64,000 nucleotides of DNA from Butyrivibrio sp. LB2008. GTDB lineage: Bacteria; Bacillota; Clostridia; Lachnospirales; Lachnospiraceae. The notes under the pieces are model-generated. The model was not told the DNA's origin. It ran no database searches and saw nothing but the letters and a program-made list of their open reading frames with translations. Made by a program: the position numbers and the translations under genes. Shown in pieces: positions 8,179 through 15,745 of the stretch (positions are counted from its first letter, which is position 1; each line of letters begins with the position of its first letter). Location of the stretch: positions 248,001-312,000 of the forward strand of contig NZ_JHXZ01000009.1 of the NCBI RefSeq assembly GCF_000621565.1. Reading direction: 5' to 3'.

Positions 8179-8774
8179 ATGAAAAACATTGATAAAAAGC
8201 GGAACGTGTATAGAAAACGAAATATGATCATGATTTTTGTGATGCATATTCTGTTGTCATCTTTTCTTGTTGGGTGTGAGAATAAGTCGTCAATGTGGTT
8301 GGGAACAGATATTTTAAATACGGTAAGGCTGAAAAGTATTATTATAACGGACAAGATATATTTGTGGCTCTGACGGAAAATGGAATAGAATTTTTTGATG
8401 AAGAGATGAATTCTATATCGAGCATTCCCTATAGTTGGACGGAAGATGATCGTATTATTTGGATTATGGATGCGCCGGGAGATAACGGATTATTTCCAAT
8501 ATTAGATAAAAGAAATGGCAAATGGGGATATATGAATTTTTCCGGAGAAATGGTGATTCAATCCAAGTATGACGTTGTAGAGCCTTTTTTTGAAGGTAAG
8601 GCGTTTGTAAAAGAATCGTATGAAGGTAACTATTCAATTATCAATGAAAAAGGTGAGATTTTAGAAGCTGATGTTTCTAAAGAGCGTTTTGATAGTTGGT
8701 ATAAAAATAAATGCGAAGAAGAAAAAAATTTATCAAGTGATACCGGGGTGTATGAGCTTATTCATAAAGACTGA
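8179..8774 (+). pseudogene. WG-repeat lipoprotein split by a -1 frame break
   Basis: Frame 1 starts at 8179 after AAGGGA and encodes a lipoprotein signal (lipobox FLVGC, Cys33) but stops at 8373. The rest lies in the -1 frame up to 8774. It contains a textbook WG unit (KWGYMNFSGEMVIQ, then FFEGKAFVKE) and ends before the next WG gene. The switch must fall after the TAA at 8283 of the second frame. Either one G was lost from GGG at 8301-8303 (adding a G gives a continuous frame), or ribosomes slip at TTTAAAT (8313-8319), which is exactly in X-XXY-YYZ register. A sequencing error is also possible. Confidence 0.7.
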
Positions 8775-8795
8775 AAAGGAAAATATATTTGTAAG

Positions 8796-9464
8796 ATGAA
8801 AAAGAGAAATATTTTTTTTATATTCATGATTGCTGCAGTTACGGTAATGATCCATATAGGAGGTGGAACAGTATATAAGGCATTTGAGAGATCACATGAT
8901 GGCAGAGTTAATGTAAATATTCATCAGATGAGAAATCTTCGTCAGAACTCAAGATCACTTCATACGTCTGCAGCGGGACAATACATTAGAACTATAAACA
9001 GATGGGATAGAGATCCTATTCTATATATTGGTACAATTAAAGGAGATTTACCTATTCTTTTTTACAATAATGAGAAAGGAAAATATGGATATGTCAATCG
9101 GAACGGCAAAGTGGTAATTGAAGAAGAATTTAAAGAAGCATTAGAATTTAATGATCTGGGTATAGCAATAACTTCAAAAGGGGTTATTGATACAAATGGC
9201 AATGTAATCGTTTCCGGTTCTGAAAATGGGGATGAACAGAGGAACATATATAGAATGTACTATGTTGATGAAGAGAATCGGGTTATTTTCTGCAGATGTG
9301 ATCAAAATTCCAGTCTATTTATAGTTTCAGATTTCTCCGGAAATAAAAAGGCCCAAATATCTGAAGCTCAGTTTAAAGATTGTGTATTTAGTGAGTATTC
9401 GGAAAAAATATTTGATACCGATAAAGTTAGAGCTTTAAAAGAGTCTTTGGGATTGGAGAATTAA
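8796..9464 (+). CDS. WG-repeat-like membrane-anchored protein
   Basis: The 222-aa protein has an N-terminal hydrophobic segment (about 5-22, NIFFIFMIAAVTVMIHI) acting as signal anchor, followed by a linker and a WG-like unit (KYGYVNRNGKVVIEEEFKEA) and a second partial unit (KGVIDTNGNVIV). The rest is unassigned. It is related in style to the products at 4007 and 8179, and it overlaps the following membrane-protein gene by 1 nt (TAATG at 9462-9466), which implies coupled translation. The ligand or partner is unknown. Confidence 0.7.
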   Translation: MKKRNIFFIFMIAAVTVMIHIGGGTVYKAFERSHDGRVNVNIHQMRNLRQNSRSLHTSAAGQYIRTINRWDRDPILYIGTIKGDLPILFYNNEKGKYGYVNRNGKVVIEEEFKEALEFNDLGIAITSKGVIDTNGNVIVSGSENGDEQRNIYRMYYVDEENRVIFCRCDQNSSLFIVSDFSGNKKAQISEAQFKDCVFSEYSEKIFDTDKVRALKESLGLEN

Positions 9465-10138
9465 TGGCTATGAAGATTTTTAAGTCAATATCGGCATACT
9501 TTGAATATGAGCCGCTATTAGCTTATATTCTGGTGGTTTCTTTTTTGGGCGTATGCGAGTTTTTAAATAGCATTATATCTTTGTTTCCGATTGAAGTTCT
9601 TTTTCTTATCGGAGTACTGAGAGCGTATGTTGCATTTAAGATTGTAAAATACTTGAAAAAAACCTTCCCAATGATAGAACAAAAGGAAGGACAGGTGAAG
9701 ATTAATGCAGGTTATAAGAAGGCTTATAAGGTTGCAATAATTGCATATTCTGTATTATTTATTGTGTGCAGTGTAGATGTTGCAAGTTCAGCAGTTTCTG
9801 CAATTTGCGGTTTATATGCAAATGTGCCGCTTTATCTTATATGTTTGGCATTGGAATATATCCTTGATGTGGTTGGAATAACATGTTTATTTATGGCACA
9901 TCTAAATAGTGAGACTACATTTCGGCTTGATCCCTGGTGGATTATATCAAATATTGTAATAATCCTATGTTCTGTAGATGTATTTCTTTCAATGTTGGGT
10001 ATACATGAGATGACATTTAAAGTTACTACCTTTTTGTTCTATGTGTTTACTACAGTATTTTGGGCTATGAGAGTAATGTATGCGTTCCGAATACAGGATG
10101 AAATAGCATTAATTGCGATAAAAGAGACGAATGGCTGA
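9464..10138 (+). CDS. Multi-spanning membrane protein, paralogue of the 7407 product
   Basis: The 224-aa protein has about six membrane segments (roughly 18-38, 44-60, 83-106, 115-140, 160-178 and 185-205), with positive loops such as KYLKKTF on one side. The conserved core CSVD...LEYILDVVG...LFMAH matches the 7407 product. It is translationally coupled to the WG protein at 8796, as 4915 is to 4007. The terminator hairpin at 10173 follows. No transport or enzyme motif is seen, so a sensor, anchor or assembly partner for the WG protein is only a suggestion. Confidence 0.7.
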   Translation: MAMKIFKSISAYFEYEPLLAYILVVSFLGVCEFLNSIISLFPIEVLFLIGVLRAYVAFKIVKYLKKTFPMIEQKEGQVKINAGYKKAYKVAIIAYSVLFIVCSVDVASSAVSAICGLYANVPLYLICLALEYILDVVGITCLFMAHLNSETTFRLDPWWIISNIVIILCSVDVFLSMLGIHEMTFKVTTFLFYVFTTVFWAMRVMYAFRIQDEIALIAIKETNG

Positions 10139-10172
10139 TTTGTATGAAAAACAGTATTAAAAAACATATTCG

Positions 10173-10206
10173 CCGTATCGGTATTGACAAACCGATACGG
10201 TAGTTT
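10173..10206 (+). terminator. Hairpin after the 9464 gene, overlapping the arsR promoter
   Basis: The perfect 10-bp stem ccgtatcggt/accgatacgg (10173-10182 with 10191-10200) is followed by TAGTTTT. Its loop holds the TTGACA of the following promoter. Confidence 0.7.
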
Positions 10207-10212
10207 TATATT
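10184..10212 (+). promoter_or_regulatory. Consensus promoter of the arsR-HMA-ATPase operon
   Basis: TTGACA (10184-10189), an exact 17-nt spacer and TATATT (10207-10212) make a near-perfect sigma-A promoter. The repressor operator starts at the next base. Confidence 0.88.
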
Positions 10213-10240
10213 AAACATATGAACAGTTATTCATATGTTT
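10213..10240 (+). promoter_or_regulatory. SmtB/ArsR-type operator
   Basis: The perfect inverted repeat AAACATATGAA-cagtta-TTCATATGTTT has 11-bp arms and a 6-bp centre. It contains the ATATGAA...TTCATAT core typical of SmtB/CzrA/CadC sites. It begins immediately after the -10 element and covers the predicted start point, so a bound repressor should block initiation. Confidence 0.85.
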
Positions 10241-10258
10241 ATATGAAAGGAAGTACGA

Positions 10259-10618
10259 ATGGCTATAAACGATGTAGAACACTGCGAAGTACATGATGTT
10301 CACAGAGATCTTGTGAACAGGATAGGTAAGGAGATGCCTTTCGAGGATGAACTTTATGATCTTGCGGAGCTGTTTAAGGTCTTTGGAGATTCGACGAGGA
10401 TCAAGATTCTTTTTGCCTTGTTTGAATCGGAGATGTGTGTATGTGATATAGCGGAGACTCTTAATATGACACAGTCGGCGATATCACATCAGCTCAAGAT
10501 CTTGAAGCAGAGTAAACTCGTAGGGAACAGACGTGAAGGCAAGTCGATCATCTATTATTTGGCAGATGATCATGTGAGAACGATTATAGCTCAGGGAATG
10601 AGCCATATAAGCGAATGA
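10259..10618 (+). CDS. SmtB/ArsR family metal-responsive repressor
   Basis: The 119-aa winged-helix repressor has an ArsR core (FKVFGDSTRIKIL) and a recognition helix (TQSAISHQLKIL). Two metal sites are visible. The alpha-3 site is C60-V-C62-D63. The alpha-5 site is D103-x-H105...H116-x-x-E119, the same spacing as the SmtB zinc ligands. The N-terminus adds Cys9, His12 and His15. This favours a Zn (possibly Cd/Pb) sensor. Metal binding releases the repressor from the operator at 10213. It is first gene of an operon with an HMA protein and a P1B ATPase. Confidence 0.93.
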   Translation: MAINDVEHCEVHDVHRDLVNRIGKEMPFEDELYDLAELFKVFGDSTRIKILFALFESEMCVCDIAETLNMTQSAISHQLKILKQSKLVGNRREGKSIIYYLADDHVRTIIAQGMSHISE

Positions 10619-10664
10619 CAGGCATTTATGAAAAATTAACCCAAGTGGAGAAAGGATAATTATT

Positions 10665-10883
10665 ATGAAGAAGACATTTAAGTGCGAGGTTGATTGCGCA
10701 AACTGTGCAGCAAAGATGGAGGAAGCTGTTAAGAAGATTGAAGGCGTTGTAAATGCAAGAGTTAATTTCATGACTCAGAAGTTCATTCTTGAGGCAGCAG
10801 ATGATGTATTTGACGATGTATTTGATAAGGCTGTGAAGGCTTGCAAGAAGGTTGAACCCGATTGTGAGATTGAAGGAGCATGA
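10665..10883 (+). CDS. Stand-alone heavy-metal-associated (HMA) domain protein
   Basis: This 72-aa protein is a single HMA domain with the metal motif DCANC (Cys11, Cys14), an extra Cys7, and the usual KMEEAVKKIEGV helix. DCANCA is the signature of the N-terminal domain of ZntA/CadA-type exporters, so here the domain is encoded separately from the ATPase that follows. It likely delivers Zn, Cd or Pb to the pump or buffers it. AGAAAGGA lies upstream of the ATG. It is co-transcribed from the arsR promoter. Confidence 0.9.
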   Translation: MKKTFKCEVDCANCAAKMEEAVKKIEGVVNARVNFMTQKFILEAADDVFDDVFDKAVKACKKVEPDCEIEGA

Positions 10884-10961
10884 TTTATCCGGTGAGCTGA
10901 TTCACAATAGATTGAAGATAGTAATAAGCTCACTGACATTTCTGTAGAAAGATGTGGCACT

Positions 10962-12869
10962 ATGACTAAGAAACAGAAGAAAACAAGAAACAGAATACTT
11001 ATTGTACTCGGCATTTTTATCGTATTACTTATTCTTGAAAAGACCGGGGTGCTTGAAAGTCTGCCGACTATCGTAAGATTTCTTATATTCCTCGTACCGT
11101 ACGTGATGATCGGCTATGATGTTATAAAGAAAGCGGCTGTAAACATAAGCCACGGACAGGTATTTGATGAGAACTTTCTTATGATGATCGCTACTTTCGG
11201 AGCATTTGGAATCGGAGAATATCCGGAAGCGGTTGCGGTAATGCTTTTTTACCAGATAGGAGAACTGTTCCAGAGCTATGCTGTAGGCAAATCGCGTCAG
11301 TCTATTACTGAGATGATGAGCATTGCTCCAGAGATTGCAAATGTTATAGGCGATAACGGTGAAGTTACGGAAGTCGATCCGTCCGAAGTAAGTATTGGCG
11401 ATATCCTTCTTGTAAGAGCCGGAGAGAAGATTCCTGTAGACGGAGTTGTCGTTGAGGGAGAGTCTTTTATTGATACTGCGGCGCTTACGGGAGAATCGGT
11501 TCCAAGAAGAGTAACAAAAGATTCCGATGTCATAAGCGGATGCGTAAACGGCGAAGGTATCCTTAAGATAAGGGCCGCTAAGGCATACGAAGATTCCACT
11601 GTTTCCAGGATCCTTGAACTTGTTGAGAATGCGAGCGATAAGAAGTCCCGCATGGAGAATTTCATCACGAGATTTGCAAGATATTATACTCCCGTAGTTA
11701 CAGTCGGAGCGCTTCTTCTTGCAATTATCCCGCCGATTTTGGGACAGCTTCAGTTTGCTGACAGTATCAAAAGAGCTTGTATCTTTCTTATTGTTTCTTG
11801 TCCATGTGCGCTTGTAATCTCGGTGCCTCTTGGTTTCTTTGGCGGAATCGGTGCATCGTCCAAGATAGGTGTACTTGTAAAGGGAAGTAATTTCCTTGAG
11901 GCTGCATCAGGCATAAAGACGGTTGTTTTTGACAAGACAGGTACTCTTACAAAGGGGGAGTTCAAGGTTACAGATATCGTTACTGCAAGTGAGAGCGGTA
12001 TCTCTAAGGATGAACTTCTTGAGATGGCTGCAACAGGCGAAGCTTTTTCAAACCATCCGATAGCAAGATCTGTATTTACAGCTTATCTGGAATCATCGGG
12101 TAAAAAAGATATAGACAGAACCAGCATTTCCGAAGCTGATACGAAGGAAGTTTCGGGCCGCGGTATTGAGACCGTATATAATGGCAAAAAACTGCTTCTC
12201 GGTAATTCTAAACTGATGAACGAAAATAGCATCAGCTCTTTTGCGGAAGCGGTAGCTGTATCGGGAACGGTCGTATATGTATCATATGACGGAAAGTTCA
12301 TGGGATATGTTGTTATCTCCGATGTCATAAAGGAGAGCGCAAAAGATGCGATTGCAGGAATTAAGAAGGTCGGCGTAAACAAGACTGTCATGCTGACCGG
12401 TGACAGGAAAGATGTCGCCGAGGATGTGGGCAGACAGATTGGCATAGATGAGGTGATTTCACAGCTCCTTCCCGCAGACAAGGTTGAACGGGTTGAAAAA
12501 ATGCTTTCATCAGAGGATAATGATAGTAAGCTTGCGTTTGTTGGCGATGGTATAAACGATGCGCCTGTTCTTATGAGAGCAGATGTCGGTATAGCCATGG
12601 GATCGCTTGGAAGTGATGCGGCTATCGAGGCTGCAGACATTGTCATCATGGACGATGATATAAACAAGATTCCTTCGGTTATCGGAATCGCCCGCAAGAC
12701 TATAAGGATCGTGAAAGAGAATATTGTATTTGCGCTTTCTGTAAAGGTCATCATTCTTATTCTCGGAGCACTCGGCCTTACAACCATGTGGCTTGCGGTA
12801 TTTGGAGATGTAGGAGTTGCCGTTATTGCAATTTTGAATTCTATGAGAGCGCTTAAAATAGACAGATAA
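10962..12869 (+). CDS. P1B-2 type Zn/Cd/Pb-exporting ATPase
   Basis: The 635-aa membrane ATPase has the actuator TGES, a CPC metal site in SCPCALVISVP (about 279-290), phosphorylated DKTGT (Asp324), the HP motif (SNHP, about 363-366) and the hinge GDGINDAP (about 528). Lys595 (SVKV) and Asp616 (GDVGV) match the conserved TM7 Lys and TM8 Asp of ZntA, so the substrate class is Zn/Cd/Pb rather than Cu. It lacks its own N-terminal HMA domain, which is supplied by the gene upstream. The ribosome site is weak. The 78-nt gap upstream holds a GTGAGCT/AGCTCAC inverted repeat. Confidence 0.94.
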   Translation: MTKKQKKTRNRILIVLGIFIVLLILEKTGVLESLPTIVRFLIFLVPYVMIGYDVIKKAAVNISHGQVFDENFLMMIATFGAFGIGEYPEAVAVMLFYQIGELFQSYAVGKSRQSITEMMSIAPEIANVIGDNGEVTEVDPSEVSIGDILLVRAGEKIPVDGVVVEGESFIDTAALTGESVPRRVTKDSDVISGCVNGEGILKIRAAKAYEDSTVSRILELVENASDKKSRMENFITRFARYYTPVVTVGALLLAIIPPILGQLQFADSIKRACIFLIVSCPCALVISVPLGFFGGIGASSKIGVLVKGSNFLEAASGIKTVVFDKTGTLTKGEFKVTDIVTASESGISKDELLEMAATGEAFSNHPIARSVFTAYLESSGKKDIDRTSISEADTKEVSGRGIETVYNGKKLLLGNSKLMNENSISSFAEAVAVSGTVVYVSYDGKFMGYVVISDVIKESAKDAIAGIKKVGVNKTVMLTGDRKDVAEDVGRQIGIDEVISQLLPADKVERVEKMLSSEDNDSKLAFVGDGINDAPVLMRADVGIAMGSLGSDAAIEAADIVIMDDDINKIPSVIGIARKTIRIVKENIVFALSVKVIILILGALGLTTMWLAVFGDVGVAVIAILNSMRALKIDR

Positions 12870-12901
12870 TCGATCCGTGTTCAAACGGAGGAAAAAGAAT
12901 A

Positions 12902-14833
12902 ATGGCAAAAGCAGGACTTGACATTGGAGAGCTTCTTTTAAAGATTGCCACCGGGGAGACCGGTGAGATCAGCAAGGTTGATTATGCTGCGCAAAAACCG
13001 AGATTTAGCAGTATTTGTGCAAGTGATGAACAACCTTTGGAAAGGAGTTCGCCTGAATCACAGGGTGTCAGTTCTGCTTTTTTTACGTCTTTATTAAGAG
13101 ACCTTTCTGAGACAAAAGAATGTAAGATGCACAAATTTATGGCACTCAGAAACGGGAAAGTTATATGTGAGTGCGCATTTGCACCGTATTCGATTGATCA
13201 TTGGCATGTTTCCTATTCGATGTGTAAGAGTGTCGTTGCCATGGCTATAGGTATTCTTATTGATGAAGGAAAGCTTACTCTTATCGATACGTTAGAGGAC
13301 ATATTCAGCGAATACAAAGGAAAGTTCAAGTTACACAAAAAGACGATAACGGTAAAGAATCTTCTTGATATGACAAGCGGGAGCGAGTTCAACGAAGCGG
13401 GTTCGATAAGCGGAAATGATTGGATAAAGGGATTTCTTGAAGCCGGAACCAAATTCGAACCGGGAACGCAGTTTGAATACAACAGCATGAATACATATAT
13501 GCTCTCTGCAATCGTTACACAGAAAACAGGAAAGTCTTTGTTTGATTTCTGCAAAGAGAGGATCTTTGATCCGCTTGGAATAAAAAGAGTGTTCTGGGAG
13601 AGTTGCCCGAAAAAAATAACTAAAGGCGGATGGGGGCTCTTTATCAGAACTGAGGACATGGCAAAGCTTGGTCAGCTCTATTTAAACAAAGGAAAATGGA
13701 ACGGAAAGCAGATCGTGCCTCGAAAATGGGTGGAAGAATCGACCATACCTCAGATCATGACAGGGCGCGAAGACAGTACATATTACGGATATCAGCTTTG
13801 GATAAATGAAGACAGAACGGGCTCATATGCATTTAACGGAATGCTTGGACAGAATGTATTCATATATCCGGATATAAATATGGTCGTTGTGACAAATGCA
13901 GGAAACAGCGATATTTTCCAGACTTCGCTTATGGCTATCAAGATAAGAGAAGCAATGAAGAATCTGGTTATTCCGGGGAGCGGCGTGCTTTCAGAGAATT
14001 TTGCCGAATTTTCGCAGCTTAAGGCGCTTTGCAAATCAATAAGCGGAGAGACGGTAGCTTATCCTTCGATTGTAAGCGGAGGATGGAAGAACAGAGCGGT
14101 CTCTGTTACGGAGGGAAGAGCAGGCCGCAAGACATCCGTCTACAGGAGCAGACGCGCCGATTTCAAGAAGTCGCTTGGGTATTTTAATGCCAGAAATGAG
14201 AGCCTTCTTGCGGCGAAGTGGCTTAGTAAGATAAATGGAAAGATATACGATCTTGAATCCAACAATGTCGGTGTATTTCCCATAATGATGCAGGTCGTGC
14301 ACAATAACTTTACGGATGGTATTAAAAAAATTGGATTCAGAGTTGATGATAACGGATTCTTTTTCATTGATATCTATGAAGGTGATGCCATGTATGCGCT
14401 TAAATGCGGCTTTGGCGGGAAAAAATATATAACCAACGTAAACATGCATGGCGAGATGTATCAGGTTAGCCTTGAGTCTACGTGCAAGACTGATGAGTAT
14501 AACAGGTTTGTACTTAGAAATGAGATCATATTCCTCGAGGAAGCCTGCAGCAGAACGCTAAATATCTATTTTGACGATGATGCTTCGGACAGGGAAGACA
14601 GGAAGGGAACATTTATTCATCCTTCCGTTCCGACAGGCCTGGAAGTAAGATTTTATGAGAGCCCCGGGGGAGATATGCTTATTGATGCAATGAAGAGCGT
14701 TTCCGCCGAAGGACTCGGAGGACTTCAGGGCGTGATCTTTGGAAAGATAATAAAGGGCGGTATAAAGGGACTTTTTGAAGATGCGATAAAGAATATGCTT
14801 CAGCCAAAACTACGAGGGGTATTGTCTCAATAA
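12902..14833 (+). CDS. Serine hydrolase (beta-lactamase/esterase family) with extra C-terminal domain
   Basis: The 643-aa protein has no signal peptide. Residues about 40-370 form a class C beta-lactamase/DD-peptidase-like domain. Ser106-Met-Cys-Lys109 is the S-x-x-K motif, Tyr193-Asn-Ser is the second motif, and NGMLGQ (about 311) stands where HGGFG usually lies. These enzymes are often esterases or peptidases, not antibiotic hydrolases. The last ~250 residues are a separate, mostly beta-rich region I cannot assign. The absence of an export signal argues for a cytoplasmic role. GGAGG precedes the ATG; the zinc ATPase ends 33 nt upstream. Confidence 0.82.
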   Translation: MAKAGLDIGELLLKIATGETGEISKVDYAAQKPRFSSICASDEQPLERSSPESQGVSSAFFTSLLRDLSETKECKMHKFMALRNGKVICECAFAPYSIDHWHVSYSMCKSVVAMAIGILIDEGKLTLIDTLEDIFSEYKGKFKLHKKTITVKNLLDMTSGSEFNEAGSISGNDWIKGFLEAGTKFEPGTQFEYNSMNTYMLSAIVTQKTGKSLFDFCKERIFDPLGIKRVFWESCPKKITKGGWGLFIRTEDMAKLGQLYLNKGKWNGKQIVPRKWVEESTIPQIMTGREDSTYYGYQLWINEDRTGSYAFNGMLGQNVFIYPDINMVVVTNAGNSDIFQTSLMAIKIREAMKNLVIPGSGVLSENFAEFSQLKALCKSISGETVAYPSIVSGGWKNRAVSVTEGRAGRKTSVYRSRRADFKKSLGYFNARNESLLAAKWLSKINGKIYDLESNNVGVFPIMMQVVHNNFTDGIKKIGFRVDDNGFFFIDIYEGDAMYALKCGFGGKKYITNVNMHGEMYQVSLESTCKTDEYNRFVLRNEIIFLEEACSRTLNIYFDDDASDREDRKGTFIHPSVPTGLEVRFYESPGGDMLIDAMKSVSAEGLGGLQGVIFGKIIKGGIKGLFEDAIKNMLQPKLRGVLSQ

Positions 14834-14902
14834 CAATTATGGTAGAATAATCTAGGATTTTTAAACTTACATTAAATAAATTTTTTGTTGAGAGAGGTGG
14901 CC

Positions 14903-15736
14903 ATGGCTAATAAATTATATGAAAAGCTTTCAAGTTGTGTTGATGCGGTAAGGAGTAAGACGGACTTTGTTCCCGATGTTGCTCTTGTTCTCGGATCCGG
15001 ACTTGGAAATTATGCTGAGAATATCAAGGTTTGTGCAGAAATTGAATATAAGGACATTCCGGGATTCCCTGTTTCTACAGTTCCGGGACATGCGGGGAAA
15101 TTCATATTCGGCTATGTCGGAGATACTAAAGTTGTCTGCATGAAAGGCAGAGTGCATTTTTACGAAGGATATGATATAAGCGATGTAGTTCTTCCCGTAA
15201 GGCTTATGGGAATGCTCGGCGCTAAGATTCTCTTTTTGACAAATGCGTCCGGAGGACTCGGAGAAGGATTCGGAGCAGGTGATCTCATGCTTATAACGGA
15301 TCACATTTCATGTTTTGCACCCAATCCGCTTATCGGCGGCAATATCGATGAACTCGGCCCTAGATTTCCTGATATGAGCGAAGTCTACAAAAAGGATCTT
15401 CAGGATATCATCAAGGAAACTGCAAAAGAAAACGGAATTGAACTTAAGGAAGGCGTGTACTGTCAGCTCACAGGCCCTTCGTTTGAGTCGCCCGCAGAGA
15501 TCAGGATGCTTCAAAAGCTTGGAGTATCAGCTGTCGGTATGAGTACTGTAAATGAGGCAATTGCTGCAAATCACATGGGACTTAAGATCTGTGGAGTTTC
15601 ATGTATCTGTAACCTTGCAGCGGGGCTTTCGGATAATCCGCTTTCACATGAAGAAGTGCAGGAGGCTGCGGACAAGGCGGCACCTCTTTTCACCAAACTT
15701 GTGAATGAATCAATCAAAAAATTCAACAAAGGATGA
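14903..15736 (+). CDS. punA: Purine nucleoside phosphorylase (trimeric type)
   Basis: This cytoplasmic enzyme splits inosine/guanosine with phosphate to base plus ribose-1-phosphate. The 277-aa product has the phosphate loop VLGSGLGNY, VPGHAGKF and KGRVHFYEGYD. It also has GPSFESPAEI with the base-contacting Glu, VGMSTVNEAIAA, and CNLAAGL with the catalytic Asn. The ATG at 14903 is preceded by AGAGAGG; an upstream in-frame TTG (14885) overlaps that site and is rejected. Four genes follow closely (MutS-like, rnhA, phosphoesterase), suggesting one operon. Confidence 0.95.
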   Translation: MANKLYEKLSSCVDAVRSKTDFVPDVALVLGSGLGNYAENIKVCAEIEYKDIPGFPVSTVPGHAGKFIFGYVGDTKVVCMKGRVHFYEGYDISDVVLPVRLMGMLGAKILFLTNASGGLGEGFGAGDLMLITDHISCFAPNPLIGGNIDELGPRFPDMSEVYKKDLQDIIKETAKENGIELKEGVYCQLTGPSFESPAEIRMLQKLGVSAVGMSTVNEAIAANHMGLKICGVSCICNLAAGLSDNPLSHEEVQEAADKAAPLFTKLVNESIKKFNKG

Positions 15737-15745
15737 TGACATAAT

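Noticed and set aside
12083..12787. Long minus-strand open frame (234 codons) opposite the zinc ATPase gene
   Set aside because: It lies wholly antisense to a gene with full P-type ATPase motifs, is Ser/Thr/Pro-rich as expected from the opposite strand, and has no ribosome site.
14834..14902. Purine riboswitch upstream of the nucleoside phosphorylase gene
   Set aside because: The gap is 69 nt, AT-rich and lacks the paired junction of purine aptamers.
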